NCBI GenBank assembly: GCA_903940375.1
Contig: CAJAKT010000515.1
Location: 1 to 30,264 of the forward strand
Length of the DNA stretch: 30,264 nt
Reading direction: 5' to 3'
Source of the DNA: an uncultured bacterium
GTDB lineage: Bacteria; Actinomycetota; Actinomycetes; S36-B12
Position numbers and translations under genes: made by a program. Positions 28,922 to 30,264 of the stretch are shown here, in pieces. Each line of letters opens with the position of its first letter. Within the stretch, counting starts at the first letter, position 1. The notes beneath the pieces are model-generated. The model searched no databases. It was given only the letters and a program-made list of their open reading frames with translations, and was not told where the DNA came from.

Positions 28922-29359
28922 ATGCAGGCGTGGCTGGAGGTTGATGACCACGGTCGTCAGTTCCTCGTGCGCACGGGCACCGGCGTCGTCACGGCCGTCG
29001 CCCCTGTCGGGATCGCCGGGCCGGATGACTCACACTCGCTGTACCGCGTCGAGATCTACTGCGATGCCCCCCATGGCCGGCCTGGTGCCATCCGCTACAG
29101 CACCCACCCGATCGTCTCGAGTTCGGATCCGCTGCTCGAGAGTGCCAGGGCGGCCCTTGACGACGTGCTGGCGGTGGTCTGGACCGTGCAGTGGCATCGG
29201 CATGACTGGATTCCCGACAACCTGCCCATTGCATCGCTGAACCTGGCGACCGATGCCCGGGCGGTGCTCACCAGCCTCGATGCGGTGGCGCTGCCGGATT
29301 CGGTAGAGGCGCAGATCCCGGACTACCTGCCTGTCGGCTGGACGGACGAACGGGCATGA
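28922..29359 (+). CDS. Hypothetical protein under a sigma28-like promoter
   Basis: A 145-residue soluble protein, probably alpha/beta, with strands RQFLVRTGTGVVTAVAPV and YRVEIYCDA followed by helices (LLESARAALDDVLAVVWTV). No family was recognised. The start at 28922 has AGGGAGG upstream; an earlier in-frame ATG at 28880 coincides with the expected transcription start and lacks a ribosome site. Its promoter matches those of the pilin genes, so it is likely part of the same regulon. It overlaps the next gene by 4 bases. Confidence 0.75.
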   Translation: MQAWLEVDDHGRQFLVRTGTGVVTAVAPVGIAGPDDSHSLYRVEIYCDAPHGRPGAIRYSTHPIVSSSDPLLESARAALDDVLAVVWTVQWHRHDWIPDNLPIASLNLATDARAVLTSLDAVALPDSVEAQIPDYLPVGWTDERA

Positions 29360-29727
29360 GCGCGGACGATCCCGCGCCGCGCCCGCCGTCCGTATTCGGG
29401 ACCGTCAATCAGGACGACATGATCGCCCGTATCGACTCCACGTCGGAGGATGATCTGTCGAGCGACTTCTTCGGGGACTCGATCCAGGAAGTCGAGGATG
29501 CTGCGGTCCGGATGTTCGACATCGGGATTCGCACCATCACCGACGACCCGGCCAAGACGACGCCGGCAGCCTTCGGCACCCCCCCGGCCCCGCCGCCGGC
29601 TGCCGGCGCCACCCGAGCCGCGGTGAGCACGGAACACGCGGCCACGCATGCAGTCGACGGACAGTTCGAGGATCCGGCCGTCCGGGCCGCCTTCATCCTG
29701 GGTGGACCGGGCGCGCTGGGTCGCTAG
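29356..29727 (+). CDS. Hypothetical low-complexity protein convergent to the sigma gene
   Basis: A 123-residue protein, coupled to the preceding gene (ATGA). It is acidic in the first half (DSTSEDDLSSDFFGDSIQEV) with one likely helix, and Pro/Ala-rich and probably disordered in the second half, ending in EDPAVRAAFILGGPGALGR. No family was recognised. Its stop overlaps that of the FliA/WhiG-type sigma gene (CTAG). An anti-sigma role can be imagined from position and disorder, but no FlgM motif was seen. Confidence 0.65.
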   Translation: MSADDPAPRPPSVFGTVNQDDMIARIDSTSEDDLSSDFFGDSIQEVEDAAVRMFDIGIRTITDDPAKTTPAAFGTPPAPPPAAGATRAAVSTEHAATHAVDGQFEDPAVRAAFILGGPGALGR

Positions 29728-30264
29728 CTCGACGCCCGCAGCTCCCGAATCGCGCGGCCGTGGATCTGGCAGGCACGTGACTGGCTCACTCCCAGCACGC
29801 GACCGATCTGCGCGAACGTCAGTTCCTCGAAGTAGTACAGCGCGATCACCGCGCGGTCGCGATCGGGCAGCCCGCGAATCTGGTCTCGGATGACCTGTTG
29901 GCTCTCCTGGTGGTCGTAGATCTCCTCGGGCAGTTCCGAGGTCTCGTCAACGAAGGCGCGGCCCCGTGGCTCGTCGTCCCCGCCGCGGTCGCCGTCCATC
30001 CGCGCTTCAAGACTGGCGAGGTAGCCCTTCTGGTAGCCGGCCTGCGCCGACTGGATCTCGTCGCGGTCCAGTCCTGTGGCGTGGGCCAGGTCAGCCAGGC
30101 TGGGCTCGGCGCCGTGCTCCTGCTGGAAGGCGGCCGTGGCCTGGCCTATCGCCCGCATGCGGGTGCGGACGGCTCGTGGCACCCAGTCCTGTGAGCGCAG
30201 TTCGTCGAGGATCGAACCGCGAATCCGCGTGACGGCGTAGGTCTGAAAGGTGAGGCCGAGGTCC
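29724..30264 (-). CDS. FliA/WhiG-family RNA polymerase sigma factor, partial (5' end beyond right edge)
   Basis: The frame is open from the window edge to a stop at 29724, giving about 179 C-terminal residues. The upstream part reads TFQTYAVTRIRGSILDELR then SQDWVPRAVR, the region 2.3-3.0 signature of FliA/WhiG sigma factors. Region 3 (PSLADLAHATGLDRDEIQSA) and region 4 (LPDRDRAVIALYYFEELTFA, then IGRVLGVSQSRACQIHGRA) follow. No flagellar genes are in the window, and the sigma-like promoters lie before pilus genes, so a non-flagellar, WhiG-like role in T4P expression is inferred. A GTG inside this frame near 30182 is not the true start, since conserved sequence continues upstream. Confidence 0.93.
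   Translation of the reverse strand, partial: DLGLTFQTYAVTRIRGSILDELRSQDWVPRAVRTRMRAIGQATAAFQQEHGAEPSLADLAHATGLDRDEIQSAQAGYQKGYLASLEARMDGDRGGDDEPRGRAFVDETSELPEEIYDHQESQQVIRDQIRGLPDRDRAVIALYYFEELTFAQIGRVLGVSQSRACQIHGRAIRELRASS

Noticed and set aside
29356..29727. FlgM-type anti-sigma factor
   Set aside because: Position is suggestive, but no FlgM C-terminal helix pattern is visible; kept as hypothetical.

Overview
This window is high-GC DNA with GTG and ATG starts and tightly overlapping genes. It carries ClpX, a FliA/WhiG-type sigma factor and an actinobacterial-type small membrane protein. The most likely source is a member of the Actinomycetota; I cannot name a genus. No rRNA, tRNA, CRISPR array, transposase or phage gene was seen. 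The core of the window (about 8.1 to 28.8 kb) is a complete-looking type IV pilus (T4P) locus of monoderm type: pilM, pilN and pilO are present, with no pilP or secretin pilQ.

Layout. Positions 1-8056 are a flank: a partial CLC-type channel (-), a 60-residue membrane protein (+), clpX (+), a GAF-LuxR regulator (-), a probable orphan structured RNA ending in a strong intrinsic terminator (+), a 905-residue membrane protein with degenerate GGDEF and EAL-like domains (-), and a secreted NlpC/P60 peptidase (+). Positions 8086-13206 hold a pilin operon: two prepilins with the N-terminal cleavage motif, a 724-residue PilX/GspK-like protein, and an unknown helical protein. Positions 13203-15876 are pilM-pilN-pilO (-). 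Diverging from these is a + operon at 15979-23733: a pilT-like ATPase, a small RsiG-like protein, pilB, a second pilT, pilC and a polytopic membrane protein. The major pilin follows with its own promoter and a hairpin terminator. Positions 24481-28807 form a five-gene operon of three unknowns or poorly known proteins, a divergent sigma-factor-like protein and the prepilin peptidase pilD. Two further unknown genes converge on a FliA/WhiG-family sigma gene that runs off the right edge.

How the parts may work together. Three promoters, before the pilin operon, the major pilin and the 28922 gene, share TCAG-N15-TCCGA(A/T)AC followed by CCCA. This resembles a sigma28/WhiG -10 element, and a fourth, TAAA-N13-TCCGATAA, precedes pilM. 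Together with the sigma gene, the RsiG-like small protein between pilT and pilB, the degenerate GGDEF-EAL protein and the sigma-like protein at 24910, this suggests pilus expression controlled by a WhiG-type sigma switch, possibly sensing c-di-GMP. RsiG-WhiG control by c-di-GMP is known from Streptomyces, and I recall control of T4P by this pair in Rubrobacter. The extra components here (a shortened, motif-poor RsiG-like protein and a sigma-like paralogue inside the locus) appear unusual.
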